This document shows positions 34,088 through 41,228 of a stretch of 64,000 nucleotides of DNA, piece by piece (the first letter of the stretch is position 1; every line of letters begins with the position of its first letter). The stretch covers positions 6,475,501 through 6,539,500 of the forward strand of contig NZ_CP109009.1 of NCBI RefSeq assembly GCF_036226685.1, given 5' to 3'. Made by a program: the position numbers and the translations under genes. This DNA is from Streptomyces sp. NBC_00690 (GTDB lineage Bacteria; Actinomycetota; Actinomycetes; Streptomycetales; Streptomycetaceae). Under the pieces are notes generated by a model, which saw only the letters and a program-made list of their open reading frames with translations, was not told the DNA's origin and did no database searches.

Positions 34088-35895
34088 GCGAGCTCGTCCC
34101 TCGACTCACCGCACTCCAGGACGCGCTGGTCCGCGAACACACCCAGGCGCCCGGTCTCTTCGGGGAGATCGCGCGCATGGAGGGGCTGCTCGCCGAGACC
34201 TACCGCAATCGCGTCCCGTATGAACTGCTCCAGAACTCCGACGACGCGGGCTCCGGCACCGTACGCATCGAAGCCCTCGGCGGCGGGCGCTTTCGCTGGA
34301 CCAACGACGGACGCCTCCTCGACGCCGCGGACGTCGAGGCGCTGTGCCGCAGTGCGAGTTCCACCAAGACCCGTGGTGGGGATTCGATCGGCTACCGGGG
34401 CATCGGCTTCAAGTCGCTGGCCGCGGTCGCCACCCGCATCGACGTGCGCTCCGGTGATGTGGGCTTCTCCTTCGACCGTGCCGCCTCGGCCGCGCTGCTC
34501 GGGGAGATGAGCCCGAACGCCATCCCGTTGATCCGGATACCCTCCGAGATCCACCGCGGGGACCCGGTGCACGGCGCCGTCTTCACCGTGACCTGCCGAC
34601 CCGAAGCGGATGCCGGGTTCGACGCCCTCGACCCGATCAGCGCGCTCTTCCTACGGAACGTGCGGCGTATCGAGATCAGCTCCGACGTCGGCAAGCGCGA
34701 CATCCACATCGAGCGCGACGCCTCGGACATCGTCCTTCGGCTGGCGGAGGGCGAAGCCCGGTTCGGGGTCCTGGTGCACGGCCGGGCGACCGTTGCCGTT
34801 CCGTTGAATGCCCGGGCCATGACGCTCACCGGACTGCGCGGCCGACTGGCGTGCTTCCTTCCCCTCGACGACGAGGTCGGTCTGCCCGTCGTCGTCTCGG
34901 GAGACCTCCTCACCGATCCTTCGCGCACCCATGCCGTGGTCGCCGACGAATCCACCCGACAGGTCCTCGCGGACGCTGCCCGGGCCATCGCCGACAGGCT
35001 GCGCACCCCGGGCGATCCCGTGTTCGATCGGCTGTGGCAACTGGTTCTGGAGGGCGAGGACATCCGCAACCTGCTGGTGTCCCCGGGCACATCGGCGAGC
35101 AAGCTCCTGGTCACCGCGCTCCGGCAGGAGATGACGGCCCGTCGCCCGCCCTTCGCGTACTCCGGCGTCCTGCTGGAGCCCGACGACGTGGCGGCTGTGT
35201 TTCCCGCGGGGGCGCCCGCGGCGCTGTATGCCCCCGGCAACCAGTCGGCCGCGCGGGCCGTCAAGGCGGTCCTTGGACTGGAGACGCTCGATCTGTCGGC
35301 GGTCCTGAGCGCACGGGGGAGCGAAGTACTCTCCGAACCGCTCCAGAGCCGATTGGGCGGGCACTTCCAGGAACTCGCCCGTACACACGGCCGCAAGCTC
35401 ACCCCGGTCGAACGGGAACTCGTCGAAGCGGCGGCGCCCGCCGTGCCACCGCCGCCGCCCACCGCCCCGGTGGTGTCCGCAGCCAAGGCCGCCCCCGCGC
35501 CGGACGGTTCCCTGCCGGCGGTCCTGGCGCGCTGGCGCACCGCCGAGATCGCCACCATGGAGTTCCTCAACGGCAAGGGCTGGAGCCTGCAGGACGTCAG
35601 CGGGCAGAACGTCGGCTACGACCTGGACGGCATCGACGCGCAGGGGCGACCCGTACGCATCGAGGTCAAGAAGGTCGACCGTCCCGACGCGCGGTTCGCC
35701 ATGACGAACAACGAGATGTCCCTGATGCTGACGACCCAGGGCGGCTATCTGCTGGCGGTGATCGTCGGAGACGGTCGCCATGTCGCCCTGATGCTCCTCG
35801 ACCCCTCGCAGGAGGATCTGCCGCGCGAGCGGGTCTGCCGTCGTTGGGACTGGGAGTTCACCGACTGGGCGCGCTTCGCCCGAACGGTCGAGTAG
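34084..35895 (+). CDS. Sacsin/HSP90-type ATPase fused to DUF3883-like (PD-(D/E)XK) domain
   Basis: A 603-aa two-domain protein. Residues 25-260 are a GHKL ATPase of the sacsin N-terminal class: N-box YELLQNSDDAGSG, G1 region RWTNDGRLLDAADVEALC and GxxGxG lid GYRGIGFKSL. A linker with a Pro-rich patch (VPPPPPTAP, about 450) leads to a C-terminal DUF3883-like module with a nuclease-type core: NVGYDLDGIDAQGRPVRIEVKK, in which the Asp of YDL and the IEVK residues fit D-(X)n-ExK. Related ATPase-plus-DUF3883 proteins occur in restriction/defence islands. A GTGA overlap links it to the gene before, and an 18-bp stem terminator follows. Defence is inference. Confidence 0.85.
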   Translation: MSELVPRLTALQDALVREHTQAPGLFGEIARMEGLLAETYRNRVPYELLQNSDDAGSGTVRIEALGGGRFRWTNDGRLLDAADVEALCRSASSTKTRGGDSIGYRGIGFKSLAAVATRIDVRSGDVGFSFDRAASAALLGEMSPNAIPLIRIPSEIHRGDPVHGAVFTVTCRPEADAGFDALDPISALFLRNVRRIEISSDVGKRDIHIERDASDIVLRLAEGEARFGVLVHGRATVAVPLNARAMTLTGLRGRLACFLPLDDEVGLPVVVSGDLLTDPSRTHAVVADESTRQVLADAARAIADRLRTPGDPVFDRLWQLVLEGEDIRNLLVSPGTSASKLLVTALRQEMTARRPPFAYSGVLLEPDDVAAVFPAGAPAALYAPGNQSAARAVKAVLGLETLDLSAVLSARGSEVLSEPLQSRLGGHFQELARTHGRKLTPVERELVEAAAPAVPPPPPTAPVVSAAKAAPAPDGSLPAVLARWRTAEIATMEFLNGKGWSLQDVSGQNVGYDLDGIDAQGRPVRIEVKKVDRPDARFAMTNNEMSLMLTTQGGYLLAVIVGDGRHVALMLLDPSQEDLPRERVCRRWDWEFTDWARFARTVE

Positions 35896-35916
35896 CCCTT
35901 CGACGTGTCCATTCTT

Positions 35917-35961
35917 CGGGAGCGAGGTCCGGCCGCAGCCCGTGGCCGGACCTCGCTCCCG
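35917..35961 (+). terminator. Very strong stem-loop terminator
   Basis: An 18-bp perfect stem: arms 35917-35934 and 35944-35961 (core GGGAGCGAGGTCCGGCC and its complement) with a 9-nt loop, 22 bp after the stop of the ATPase-nuclease gene. It closes the two-gene operon. Confidence 0.85.
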
Positions 35962-36090
35962 TGGGATGGGGGCCGATCGGGTGCCGTGGTCGGCGCAGCG
36001 CGATGTGGACACCGTCACGATCACGCCGCGTCGGTAGTGTCCGCTCGACGTTCACATTCGATGGCTCATCCACGACCAAGGGACAGATCC

Positions 36091-36288
36091 ATGCGTATGC
36101 GTACCCTGCTGGCCGCCCTCGCGCTCACCGTCGCCGGCATCGCCGGCGCTTCCACCGCCTCGGCCCAAGACTTCGGCGACATCATCATCACCATCGAGCA
36201 GGACCCGCGCATCGTCGTGGGGTGCAGCCCCGGCTTCGTGGTGGACTCCGAGTCCGCGCAGTGCGGGATCTACGACATCCTCGGCTGA
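36091..36288 (+). CDS. Small secreted peptide (65 aa)
   Basis: The N-terminus MRMRTLLAALALTVAGIAG plus ASTASAQD is a Sec signal peptide cut after residue 25, leaving about 40 residues. The mature peptide, DFGDIIITIEQDPRIVVGCSPGFVVDSESAQCGIYDILG, is acidic with two cysteines. AAGGGA precedes the ATG at 36091; an in-frame ATG ten codons earlier would extend the signal. Followed by a good terminator, so it is a separate transcript. I do not recognise a family. Confidence 0.7.
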   Translation: MRMRTLLAALALTVAGIAGASTASAQDFGDIIITIEQDPRIVVGCSPGFVVDSESAQCGIYDILG

Positions 36289-36297
36289 GGTCGTGCG

Positions 36298-36356
36298 CGG
36301 GGATCACACCGGGTCGGTGCGCGTCGACACCGCCCACTGACCCGGTCTGATCCCCG
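36298..36356 (+). terminator. Stem-loop terminator after the small secreted peptide gene
   Basis: An 18-nt arm at 36298-36315 (starting CGGGGATCA) pairs with 36339-36356 (ending TGATCCCCG) with a single mismatch, ten bases after the stop. Confidence 0.75.
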
Positions 36357-36532
36357 CCGCCACCCCTCCAGCACTGCCCGCCGTCCACGAGATGCCGTAC
36401 GGGGACTCGCGCGGTGCAGGACGGCCGGGGGAGTGGCCGGCAGCTTCATCGTCGTACCGCGACACCCACAACGGTCGCGAACCCTGGTGCACGAACCCTG
36501 GCGTACTCCGTCTACGCGGGTATCTTGGCCCG

Positions 36533-37600
36533 ATGATTGCCGGCACGACCGCTCAGGCCATTGTCGACGACATCGTCGGCCGCCTCGGGGTCAACGTGAA
36601 CATCATGGATGAGCGAGGTGTGATCACCGCCAGTGGCGATCGATCGCGCGTGGGAAGCCTCCATGAGGGTGCCCGACGGGTACTGGAGACGGGGCTGCCC
36701 TTCTCCGTCACCGGGGAAGAGGCCCGTACCCTCCACGGCACCCGGGCCGGTGTGAACCTGCCCCTGCGGTTGGACAACGAGATCGTCGGTGTCGTCGGTG
36801 TCAGTGGTGAGCCGCGGGATGTCGGTGAGATCGCCCGGGCGATCGCGCACCTGGCCGAGCTGATGGTCATGCAACAGGCGTTCCTCGGTGAGGCCGGCTG
36901 GCGCCACCGGGTGCGACAGCAGATCGTCGAGGACCTCGTCGCCGAACGGCTCACCGTGCAGAGTTGGCGTCAACGCCAGCAACTCGCGGGTTGCCGGGTG
37001 GAGGCCCCGTACACCCTCTTCGTCCTGCACTGCGGACAGCAGGACACGGCTGCCGACCCCCGCGAGTTGTACCGCTGGCTCGAAGTGGACGAGGCGGCCG
37101 TGCTGGTCGCGGCCGACGCCGAGGGCGCGGTGTGGGCCGTGGCCGGTGGCACCGCCGCCGTGGCCCTGCGCCGCCGCCTTGTGTCCCTGTGCGAGAGCCG
37201 CAAGGACATCGGTGTCCTCGACGCCGGTCGGTCAGAGGACTTCGCCGCCCTGGTGGAACGCACCGGGCAGGCCAGGTTCGCGATGCGCAGAAAGCTCGTC
37301 GGCGAGGTGCGCCTGTCGGACCTGGAACTCCCGGCACTGCTCGCCCGGATCGCGACCGACACCCGCAACGCCACCGCCGAACGCATCCTCGGCACGCTCT
37401 CCGCCGAGCTCCGACACACCCTGTGGGTGTACTTCGCCCAGGACCGCAGCATCACCGATGCCGCCTTGGCGCTCAATGTGCACCGCAACACCCTCGCCTA
37501 TCGGCTGGGCCGGATCGAGGACCTCACCTCGCGCGATCCCCGCTCCTTCCAGGACGCGGTCGTCCTCCAGGTCGCCCTGCATCTCACCGAGCTCGACTGA
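36533..37600 (+). CDS. cdaR: CdaR-family regulator of sugar-diacid/glycerate use
   Basis: A 355-aa regulator with the CdaR plan: an N-terminal putative sugar-diacid recognition domain (residues 1-130; AQAIVDDIVGRLGVNVNIMDERGVI), a middle GGDEF-like linker and a C-terminal PucR-type helix-turn-helix (ITDAALALNVHRNTLAYRLGRIEDLT). In E. coli CdaR activates glucarate, galactarate and glycerate genes on diacid or glycerate signals. ATG at 36533, where the protein begins MIAGTTAQAIVDD; the open frame upstream is not credible. It is followed by glycerate kinase and GntP on the same strand, the expected targets. Confidence 0.92.
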   Translation: MIAGTTAQAIVDDIVGRLGVNVNIMDERGVITASGDRSRVGSLHEGARRVLETGLPFSVTGEEARTLHGTRAGVNLPLRLDNEIVGVVGVSGEPRDVGEIARAIAHLAELMVMQQAFLGEAGWRHRVRQQIVEDLVAERLTVQSWRQRQQLAGCRVEAPYTLFVLHCGQQDTAADPRELYRWLEVDEAAVLVAADAEGAVWAVAGGTAAVALRRRLVSLCESRKDIGVLDAGRSEDFAALVERTGQARFAMRRKLVGEVRLSDLELPALLARIATDTRNATAERILGTLSAELRHTLWVYFAQDRSITDAALALNVHRNTLAYRLGRIEDLTSRDPRSFQDAVVLQVALHLTELD

Positions 37601-37633
37601 ATCGTCGGGATCGGCCCACTGCGCCAGATCCGT

Positions 37634-37652
37634 GTTGTGCACCGTGCACAAC
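37634..37652. promoter_or_regulatory. 19-bp palindrome upstream of glycerate kinase
   Basis: GTTGTGCAC and GTGCACAAC flank a single central C; an additional GTGTGCAC half-site is at 37658-37665. It lies between the CdaR gene and the kinase it should control. CdaR is the likely protein bound; I infer this from position only. Confidence 0.6.
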
Positions 37653-37782
37653 CTCGGGTGTGCACAGGGGGGAAAAGTTCGTCATCCGGGCCAATACTGA
37701 CCGGGCACCCCAGTACCTAGAGTTCCGACACAGCTCATCGGACTCCCCGGATGTGCTCATTCCTCCCGAAGGGCCTGGTTCT

Positions 37783-38910
37783 GTGCGTGTTGTTATCGCT
37801 CCCGACTCCTTCAAGGGCAGCCTTTCTGCTTCCCTGGTCTGCGCGGCGATCGAGACGGGTGTACGTCGCGCCCTGCCGGCCGCGGAAGTGGTCCGGGTCC
37901 CCATGGCCGACGGTGGCGAAGGCACCCTCGACTGCATCCTCGGTGCCACCGGGGGCCAGGAAGTCACCCTGAGTGCCACCGGCCCCCTCGGTCGTCCCGT
38001 CCCCGCCCGCTATGTGCTCTCCGGTGACGGCGGGTCCGCGGTGGTGGAACTCGCCGCCGCATCGGGACTGCCCCTGCTCGCCGAGGGGGAGCGGGACGCC
38101 CTGCACGCCGACACCACCGGCACCGGCGAACTGATCGCCGACGCCATCGAACGCGGAGCGCGCGACCTGCTCGTCTGCATCGGTGGCAGCGCCAGCACCG
38201 ACGGCGGTACCGGTCTGATGCGTGCGCTCGGCGTACGGTTCGAGGACGCCGAAGGCGCCGAACTGCCCCCCGGCGGCGCGGCGCTCGCACAATTGGCGCG
38301 CATCGACGTCAGCGGGGTGAAGGACTCCGTCCGCCAGACGCGCTTCCGCATCGCGTGCGACGTCACCAACCCCCTGGTCGGCCCCGAAGGTGCAGCCGCG
38401 GTCTTCGGTCCGCAAAAGGGCGCCACCCCCGAACAGGTACGGCAACTGGACAGCGCCCTCGCCCGCTTCGGCGATGTGCTCGCCGAACAGTTCGGCGTAC
38501 GGGTGCACGATCTGCCCGGCGCCGGAGCGGCCGGCGGCACCTGCGGCGGCATGGTCGCCGTCCTGGGCGCCGAGCCGGTCCGTGGTTGTGAACTGGTCGC
38601 CGACACCGTCGGACTCCCGGCGGCGCTCGCCGGCGCCGACCTGGTGATCACCGGAGAAGGCAGGCTCGACCGGCAGAGCGCGGCGGGCAAGGTCGTTTCC
38701 ATCGTCGCCCGGCTCGCCCGGGAGCGTGGTGTCCCCGCCGTCGCACTCGCCGGCGAGATCGTCCACCCGATCGACGAACTGCACGAGATCGGTCTGACCG
38801 CCGCGCTCAGCATCGCTGACGGTCCCCGGGCGCTGTCCTTCATGACCGAGTCGGCGGATCGGCTGCTGGCCAACGCCGCCGAACAAGCCGTACGCCTGCG
38901 GTCCGGCTGA
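37783..38910 (+). CDS. glxK: Glycerate kinase (GlxK/GarK type)
   Basis: A 375-aa type II glycerate kinase, phosphorylating D-glycerate to 2- or 3-phosphoglycerate for glycolysis. Family hallmarks are the N-terminal VVIAPDSFKGSLSA, MADGGEGTLDC, the DLLVCIGGSASTDGGTGLM loop and CDVTNPLVGPEGAAAVFGPQKGA. The GTG at 37783 has GAAGGG upstream at about 10 bp. Regulated, by inference, by CdaR at the palindrome 130 bp upstream. It is transcribed with the GntP permease 150 bp downstream. Confidence 0.94.
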   Translation: MRVVIAPDSFKGSLSASLVCAAIETGVRRALPAAEVVRVPMADGGEGTLDCILGATGGQEVTLSATGPLGRPVPARYVLSGDGGSAVVELAAASGLPLLAEGERDALHADTTGTGELIADAIERGARDLLVCIGGSASTDGGTGLMRALGVRFEDAEGAELPPGGAALAQLARIDVSGVKDSVRQTRFRIACDVTNPLVGPEGAAAVFGPQKGATPEQVRQLDSALARFGDVLAEQFGVRVHDLPGAGAAGGTCGGMVAVLGAEPVRGCELVADTVGLPAALAGADLVITGEGRLDRQSAAGKVVSIVARLARERGVPAVALAGEIVHPIDELHEIGLTAALSIADGPRALSFMTESADRLLANAAEQAVRLRSG

Positions 38911-39062
38911 CCCCTCCCCCCGGCCCACCGCACGCACTGACCCCGCCGAACCCACCGGCGCACCGCATTGCCTGACCCACCCGAGGGCTCCCGTCCTGCT
39001 CAGGACCGGCTCCCTTCCCTCCCCGTACCCGCAACGCCGTTCCTGTCCCCGCAAGGAGTCCC

Positions 39063-40490
39063 ATGAGCACCGCTGGACCCGCCCTGCTCGCCGCGTTGGC
39101 GGCAAGTATCGGCCTGATCATTCTTCTGTGCGGCCGATTCAAGATGCACCCGTTCCTGGCCATCGTCCTCGCCACCTACGGCTTCGGCCTGGTCGCGATG
39201 GGCATCGGAGCCGCGACCGGCTCGGACCAGGCGTACGTCGACAAGCTCGGCACCACCATCGCCGAGGGCTTCGGCGCCATCCTGGCCAGCATCGGTCTGG
39301 TGATCCTCTTCGGCACGATCATCGGCAAGGTGCTGGAGCGCACGGGCGCGGCCGTCACCCTCGCCGAAGCCGTGTTGAAGGTCGTGGGCAAACGCCACCC
39401 CGCGATAGCCATGTCCCTGATCGGATGGGTCGTCTCCATCCCGGTCTTCTGTGACTCCGGCTATGTGGTGCTCTCGCCGCTCCAGCGCTCGATCGCCCGC
39501 AAGACCGGCAAGAACCCCGTGGTCCTGGGCACCGCACTCGCCACCGGCCTGTACGCGTCCCACACCTTCGTGCCACCGACCCCCGGCCCGATCGCAGCGG
39601 CCGGCAACGTCGGCATCGGCTCCGACGGACTGATCTGGGTCATCCTCTTCTCCATCCCGGTCTCCCTCGTCGCCGCCCTCGCCGGACTGGCCTGGGCGCT
39701 GCGCCGCACCGGAAATCTGGAGAGCAAGCTCCCCGACGCCAAGCAGACGTTCGAGGAGTACAAGGAGCAGTTCGACCACCTCCCCAGCCTGTCCCGCGCC
39801 CTCACCCCGATCCTCCTGCCGATCGTGCTGATGGCTGTGGGTTCGGTCGCCGCCTTCCCCTCGGGTGACGGCACCGTGATCGACGGCGCCTTCGGCAGTC
39901 TGCTCAAGGACCTCGGCGCCCCGGTCAACGCCCTCCTCATCGGTGTGCTGCTGGCACTGTTGCTGCTCCCGAAGAAGCTCGATGCCAAGGCGCTCACCAC
40001 ATGGGTCGCCGAGGGACTGGTGGACGCGGCTCCGATCCTGGTCATCACCGGTGCGGGCGGTGCGTTCGGTGCGGTGATCAAGGGCACCCCGATGGCCGAC
40101 TACATCGGCACCCTCATCGGTGATGGTTCGGCGGTCAGCGGACTCACGGCGCTGCTCGTCCTGTTCGCCCTCGCGGCACTGCTCAAGACCGCGCAGGGCA
40201 GCACCACCGCCGCCCTGATCATCACCTCCACCCTGGCGCAGCCGCTCCTGCCCGCGCTGGGTCTGGACGGGACGATGGGTGCGATCCCGATCGGCCAGGT
40301 CATGGCGGTCCTCGCGATCGGTGCGGGTTCGATGGTGGTCAGCCATGTCAACGACTCCTACTTCTGGGTCGTCTCACAGTTCTCCGGCATGAACGTCAAG
40401 ACGGCCTACCGGGCCCATACGGCGGCGACCCTCGTCCAGGGCGTCACCGCGCTCGCCGCGGTCATGCTCATCGGAGTCTTCGTCCTGTAG
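39063..40490 (+). CDS. gntP: GntP-family gluconate/glycerate permease
   Basis: A 475-aa cytoplasmic-membrane proton symporter of the GntP family with about 12-14 hydrophobic segments. Signatures include GLVILFGTIIGKVLERTGAA, IPVFCDSGYVVLSPL (with the Asp/Ser of the substrate site), SHTFVPPTPGPIAAAGN and LLKTAQGSTTAALIITST. Preceded by GCAAGGAG. With the glycerate kinase this suggests uptake of glycerate or gluconate-like acids and entry into glycolysis; substrates of this family vary (gluconate, idonate, glycerate). The gene is followed by three inverted repeats. Confidence 0.93.
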   Translation: MSTAGPALLAALAASIGLIILLCGRFKMHPFLAIVLATYGFGLVAMGIGAATGSDQAYVDKLGTTIAEGFGAILASIGLVILFGTIIGKVLERTGAAVTLAEAVLKVVGKRHPAIAMSLIGWVVSIPVFCDSGYVVLSPLQRSIARKTGKNPVVLGTALATGLYASHTFVPPTPGPIAAAGNVGIGSDGLIWVILFSIPVSLVAALAGLAWALRRTGNLESKLPDAKQTFEEYKEQFDHLPSLSRALTPILLPIVLMAVGSVAAFPSGDGTVIDGAFGSLLKDLGAPVNALLIGVLLALLLLPKKLDAKALTTWVAEGLVDAAPILVITGAGGAFGAVIKGTPMADYIGTLIGDGSAVSGLTALLVLFALAALLKTAQGSTTAALIITSTLAQPLLPALGLDGTMGAIPIGQVMAVLAIGAGSMVVSHVNDSYFWVVSQFSGMNVKTAYRAHTAATLVQGVTALAAVMLIGVFVL

Positions 40491-40514
40491 CCCCCGGTAG
40501 TTCCCTGAAGCCGA

Positions 40515-40549
40515 TGGTGGCAGCGGGCTCCTGCCGGCCGCTGCCACCA
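40515..40549 (+). terminator. Stem-loop terminator of the gntP transcript
   Basis: A 12-bp perfect stem: TGGTGGCAGCGG (40515-40526) pairs with CCGCTGCCACCA (40538-40549), 25 bp after the gntP stop codon. Confidence 0.8.
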
Positions 40550-40558
40550 CCGGTTCCC

Positions 40559-40643
40559 ACAGTCAGGGCGGAGCCCCGGGTCGACCGCCGATTCCGACCC
40601 CGGGTTCCGCCCTCGCCCCCTTTCCGGGTCCCGCCCTGACTGT
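40559..40643. repeat. Long-range inverted repeat with inner stem
   Basis: ACAGTCAGGGCGG (40559-40571) and CCGCCCTGACTGT (40631-40643) are perfect 13-bp arms about 60 bp apart, and an inner CCCGGGTCG/CGACCCCGGG pair also exists. It could form a large cruciform or a structured RNA after gntP. Confidence 0.55.
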
Positions 40644-40665
40644 CGGAAAGGCCCGCTGGTCGGGG

Positions 40666-40698
40666 TGGTGGGGAGTCTGAGCCACGGACTCCCCACCA
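40666..40698. terminator. Third stem-loop downstream of gntP
   Basis: TGGTGGGGAGTC (40666-40677) pairs perfectly with GACTCCCCACCA (40687-40698) around a 9-nt loop. Confidence 0.6.
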
Positions 40699-41228
40699 TG
40701 GACATCCACCATCGGCGCACCCGCCTTCTGGGCATTCCCTCCTGGAGTTCCGTTCTGGATGGGAAAGCAGCCTATTTCCTGGAAACGGGTGAGCGTCGGG
40801 GAAAGGCGGTATCGGGGAAAAATCACCCGTGGCGTAACCCGTAGATGGACGACCTGGCATCGAATATCCAAAATTGCGAGACATCGAGAGGTGGTGGCTC
40901 AAGGGTTCTCATCGGGTAGGTATATGTGGGGGTCTCGGTGTCGGTTCGCCATGGACCGACCTTGTTTCGCATTGAAACGGACCTGTTGAGATGCCGGTTG
41001 GATATCACCGAGACCGGATATTGAAGAGAGGTGTGCACTCCCTCTCTGATCAGGCATGTTCGCAGGCTTGCCCATGAGTGAGCACCTATGCGTGTAATGG
41101 CCATGATTATTGATTCGACTTTTTAGAAATTCCAGATCCATTGTCTTGTGACCTGGTTCATATCCCCTTAGTGTCTGGCCGGGAAAACTCCCAAAGCTGT
41201 CGGCGCCATCGCGCCGGAGGAGGACACA
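40699..41228. other. Long leader or intergenic region before phoX
   Basis: No credible gene on either strand. It is noticeably less GC-rich than its surroundings (40840-41170). It holds ACGGGTGA/TCACCCGT (40785-40792/40823-40830) and AGAGAGG/CCTCTCT (41025-41031/41041-41047) inverted repeats, so a structured 5' leader or regulatory RNA is possible. A single GTTCATATCCC element at 41156-41166 resembles one half of a Streptomyces PHO box, but the tandem partner is not convincing. Confidence 0.5.

Noticed and set aside
40823..41104. 93-codon minus-strand frame before phoX
   Set aside because: No ribosome binding site, no recognisable domain, and it lies in the less GC-rich leader; I treat it as noncoding.
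41156..41166. PHO box before phoX
   Set aside because: Only one GTTCA-type unit is visible; the tandem partner required for a Streptomyces PhoP site is not convincing, so it is noted only in the leader entry.
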